From: Ilyomonas sp965247435
GTDB taxonomy: Bacteria > Bacteroidota > Bacteroidia > Chitinophagales > Chitinophagaceae
Length of the DNA: 64,000 bases
Direction of reading: 5' to 3'
Assembly (NCBI GenBank): GCA_965247435.1
Contig: OZ252019.1
Coordinates: 5,022,001 to 5,086,000, forward strand
Shown: positions 61,250 through 64,000 of the stretch, in pieces
Numbering within the stretch: the stretch's first letter is position 1
Layout: the number at the start of each line of letters is the position of its first letter
Notes under the pieces: generated by a model
What the model saw: the letters and a program-made list of their open reading frames with translations, nothing else
Databases searched by the model: none
Told to the model about the DNA's origin: nothing
Position numbers and translations under genes: made by a program

Positions 61250-62894
61250 TCTTAAACTGTTTATAAATAGGTTTTGGAAATTTTATATTTAAGAGAGAGC
61301 GAAAGACCGGGTTTTGCACAATATATTCTCCTTGCTCAAGTCTTGTAAGCATTGATTTATATACTGTAGGTACAAACTGATAATCTGGTTTACTAACCTC
61401 GATAGCATTCGTTCTTCCATAAGCATGAGTGGAACAGTTACCTTTTATTCTATCATGAATATCGCTTTTAAACTGCTCTGCTCCAAAAAGTATAATTCCT
61501 AATGACCGTCCTCTTTCTGTGATATCTAGTAATTGTCTTAAAATAGGTGAATTTTTAGGAACATCTTTAGACGCATACTTATTTAGTTCGTCAATGAAGA
61601 TGATGATTTTTGAAGGTATATCTGCTTCTTTTCTTTCTATTTGCCCAAGCTTCAAATTATAGATAGCTCGCATTACATCACCAAAAACGAAACCTTGCGT
61701 ATCCTCATCTAACTTTGCTATGTCAATTACATAAACATCATTCTTTTTAATTTCATTGATGGCTTCTTGCAATCGGACTTCATTATTTGGCTTACTTAGC
61801 GAGTTGGCAAAAACTGTCGTTTTATCAATTGTCTTTTTGAATAGCCGATAAAATTTTCTCCAACTTAATACAGTAACTTCTTTATCTTTTGTATTGCCTG
61901 CTTTAGTATGCTCATAGATTTTTGAAGATAAGTCCTCCCAACTAGTTATTTTACTGAAATCGCCTTGTCCTGTAGCTATGACATTCACAATCGATTCCAT
62001 TGTTTGATTGGGATCGTCAACATTGGCAAACAATAAGTCAATACTTTCTTTGTCATCTTCAAAAATGTATTTGTACAATTCTGCTTTACTTAAAGTCATT
62101 TGACTTTTTACATCCTCCCGCTTGCCATAAGTTGAAGAAGAAATATCTTTTGAATAAGGATAGAAATATTTTACGTTTTGAAAGGGAGTTGTATTCACTT
62201 TTAAAAGTTCGTACTTAGCAAGATCCTCTTCTTTTAGTTCGTCATTTGGTTCATCAATAGCTAATAAATCTCTACCCTTCACATTCAAAAACACAAAAGC
62301 AACAGATTCTTTGCTTTTGCTTTTTATATATTGATCTTGAATTGCTTTAAACAAAAACATTGCGTAAGATGTCTTAGCAGCTAAACCAGAAATTCCTGAA
62401 ATATTTAAATGCGCTCCTTCGGGACCAATTAAAAAATGCGAATTAAAGTTGACAGGAATCGTAATGTTATCGGGAGCTTCATACATTTCGATATATCCGC
62501 AAGGCAAGGCATTCTTTACATCTTTTAATCCCAATGCTTCTTTTACATCATCTTCATTAGCTAATGAAACCAAAGAACCATCAAGAGCTGGTGTGTAAAT
62601 ATTAGCACTATTAGCTACCACTTTTGCTTTCACATAGTTCATCCCGATTCTTTGCGTATAAGCTTTTGCCGAAACGTCTCCAAAATCGCTTGATATAAAG
62701 CCAGCTAACGAACTGGCACTATCGGTTAAATGAGAAATTTCTTCAACAACGCCGAAGGTTACAGAGTTCTTGATGTGAGCTACCTTAACTACATCAAAAG
62801 GTTTAATGATTAACTCCTTATCTGTCCAAAAGAAAAATTCATCTACAGTAGTTGGTACTTTTTCTGTGGCAACAATCTTCCCGATTTGCTTCAT
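61242..62894 (-). CDS. HerA-like hexameric DNA-pumping ATPase
   Basis: A 550-residue protein. Residues 1-100 resemble the HAS barrel (KPFDVVKVAHIKNSVTFGVVEEI in parts). The P-loop is GISGLAAKTS (about 167-176), a variant with Ala before the Lys. Walker B is IIIFIDELNKYAS, followed by LLDITERGRSLGIILFGAEQFKSDI and the arginine-finger region KGNCSTHAYGRT. HerA works with NurA to resect or degrade DNA. The start codon overlaps the NurA stop by one base. Confidence 0.88.
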   Translation of the reverse strand: MKQIGKIVATEKVPTTVDEFFFWTDKELIIKPFDVVKVAHIKNSVTFGVVEEISHLTDSASSLAGFISSDFGDVSAKAYTQRIGMNYVKAKVVANSANIYTPALDGSLVSLANEDDVKEALGLKDVKNALPCGYIEMYEAPDNITIPVNFNSHFLIGPEGAHLNISGISGLAAKTSYAMFLFKAIQDQYIKSKSKESVAFVFLNVKGRDLLAIDEPNDELKEEDLAKYELLKVNTTPFQNVKYFYPYSKDISSSTYGKREDVKSQMTLSKAELYKYIFEDDKESIDLLFANVDDPNQTMESIVNVIATGQGDFSKITSWEDLSSKIYEHTKAGNTKDKEVTVLSWRKFYRLFKKTIDKTTVFANSLSKPNNEVRLQEAINEIKKNDVYVIDIAKLDEDTQGFVFGDVMRAIYNLKLGQIERKEADIPSKIIIFIDELNKYASKDVPKNSPILRQLLDITERGRSLGIILFGAEQFKSDIHDRIKGNCSTHAYGRTNAIEVSKPDYQFVPTVYKSMLTRLEQGEYIVQNPVFRSLLNIKFPKPIYKQFKNG

Positions 62895-64000
62895 TAAAAT
62901 AAGTTTAGAAAATGTATATCGCTTAGGTATTTACTTTTTATGTAAGATTCAGTTAGATAAACGGGATATAGATGGTTAGCCCATCTAGCATCTTTTCCAT
63001 AACAGACAGGATTTCTTTCGTTGACTATATTAGCCGTTATTAAATCTATTTCATCGCTATCCAATCCATTTGTGCTTTCTTCATCGGTAATCAAAATCTT
63101 TTCAATTTTTAATATACCCGACATAGCTGTATTGGTATGTTTGGCATCTCTTATTCTCACATACCATATCGCAAAGTTGACATTACCTACCATATCACTT
63201 TTGTACATGTAGGCAGGCGTGCGATGACCAACTTTTAACCTTGCGATTTTGTCTGCATTGCTTTTATCTTTTCTATCTCTGCACAAATCAGGATTAAACA
63301 TTTTCGAGACGCCCACAACACAGCGATAATGATTTTTGTATTTAGCTAGCTCTTTATAGTCACCGGATTTGATCGGTGTATATTGTAAGGAACCATCCTT
63401 AATAAGATAACTATTTTGATTAAGTAAATTTTTAGTATGTAAATGTGCTACAATCTTTTTTTCCGCTTCTACCATTTCATCCTGAATTGTGGCAATACCC
63501 AAATTTTCGTATTCTTTCGGGTCTTTCTGAATGTCTGATTTATAAGTAAGAATTTTCGAGAACTGAGCATATGTGTTTTGAATACGTTTTGTCTTATTGA
63601 TTTTTGAAGTTAATAGATTAAAGAACTGTTCAGAATTTTTACCATTTGGGTTTCCTACAGTTGGTAACGATAAAACTAAAGTATGTTCTAATTCTGCACA
63701 TTTAAACTGGTTTGGCGTTTTTCTTTCACAACAAGCAACACCAATTTGCCCTGCTATAATTGGGTAAATTCTTCGATTAATTTCAATATCATCTACTTTG
63801 TATGTTCGTCTCGAACCATCTAAAAAGAAGTGAAAAAGTGGTTCATTGTTATTAGTTCTTCTTGCAAGTGTTGAAATGTCTTTCGTCGTATTTAATGTTG
63901 TATCAGTTTCTCCAAAACGATCATGTAGCAGAGACATTTTTTGTAATTCATCATAAATGATTGAAGAAGAATTCAACTCGTTATCTACACAATACCGGTT
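62894..64000 (-). CDS. NurA-like nuclease (start may lie past the edge)
   Basis: The frame stays open to the right edge and the first ATG is well inside the domain. A TTG at 63976 gives 360 residues. Motif I is FHFFLDGSRRTYK (Asp near 53 from that TTG) and motif II is SYLIKDGSLQY. A C-terminal HLYPVYLTESYIKSKYLS helix is typical of NurA. NurA is a 5'-3' nuclease acting with HerA. Its gene is the first visible one of the operon. The piece upstream of 63976 (CVDNEL) looks coding, so the real start is probably beyond the window. Confidence 0.82.
   Translation of the reverse strand, partial: NRYCVDNELNSSSIIYDELQKMSLLHDRFGETDTTLNTTKDISTLARRTNNNEPLFHFFLDGSRRTYKVDDIEINRRIYPIIAGQIGVACCERKTPNQFKCAELEHTLVLSLPTVGNPNGKNSEQFFNLLTSKINKTKRIQNTYAQFSKILTYKSDIQKDPKEYENLGIATIQDEMVEAEKKIVAHLHTKNLLNQNSYLIKDGSLQYTPIKSGDYKELAKYKNHYRCVVGVSKMFNPDLCRDRKDKSNADKIARLKVGHRTPAYMYKSDMVGNVNFAIWYVRIRDAKHTNTAMSGILKIEKILITDEESTNGLDSDEIDLITANIVNERNPVCYGKDARWANHLYPVYLTESYIKSKYLSDIHFLNLF

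Noticed and set aside
1..64000. CRISPR arrays, tRNA and rRNA genes
   Set aside because: I read for regularly spaced repeats and for tRNA T-loop and acceptor patterns and saw none. A covariance-model scan would be needed to exclude single tRNAs.

Overview
The window is chromosomal DNA from a member of the Bacteroidota, most likely a Chitinophagaceae-type bacterium. The evidence is a gliding-motility permease GldF, a succinyl/acetylornithine-type transcarbamylase in the arginine cluster, futalosine-pathway MqnC, a small protein resembling a type IX secretion sorting domain, several TTG/GTG starts and few classical Shine-Dalgarno sites. No tRNA, rRNA or CRISPR array was recognised.

Layout. 1-13.5 kb is mostly core genome: an ABC exporter end, two envelope proteins, mqnC, recQ, exbD, chrA, nadD with a FeoA protein, ybeY, mnmG and nadA. 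13.9-16.7 kb is a decayed islet: a twice-frameshifted zeta-toxin-like kinase, an Mrr_N/HNH nuclease and the stump of a PmeII-type restriction enzyme. 16.8-21.5 kb holds a sugar dehydrogenase-like lipoprotein, an acetyltransferase, an SPFH protein and a zinc-ribbon membrane protein. 21.6-33.1 kb is a minus-strand arginine supercluster (acylglutamate synthase-like GNAT, argG, argC, argD, argF', argB, argE-like, argH), interrupted by a MazF-like toxin pair, a truncated fic gene and other fragments. An Arg-rich leader ORF precedes it. 33.3-47.6 kb has glnS, a NucS-like nuclease, iscSUA, mce, dnaN, a deleted UDG-family gene, a deiminase, gpmA, a GH2 enzyme and an alkylation-repair cluster (AlkB, Ada zinc domain, AraC-Ogt). 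47.9-53.7 kb holds gldF without gldG, an ISAs1-type insertion, queD, a kinase-like fragment and lysS.

53.9-64 kb is an AT-rich, tightly overlapping minus-strand operon running to the right edge: NurA-like nuclease, HerA-like ATPase, two paralogous Hsp90-like ATPases, a DUF3696-type AAA ATPase, an unrecognised 269-residue protein and a radical SAM protein. It looks like an anti-phage or DNA-processing system. I cannot match the full gene set to a named system, and it is the best candidate for something undescribed.

Small dispersed repeats are a second theme. GC-rich palindromic elements sit in frame inside argB, argC (three times), argG and probably argD, and flank the iscU-iscA gap. An AT-rich element lies inside argH. 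At least four other short families occur in pairs, one of them a hairpin whose two copies differ by compensatory changes. Two parS-like palindromes lie 7 kb apart.
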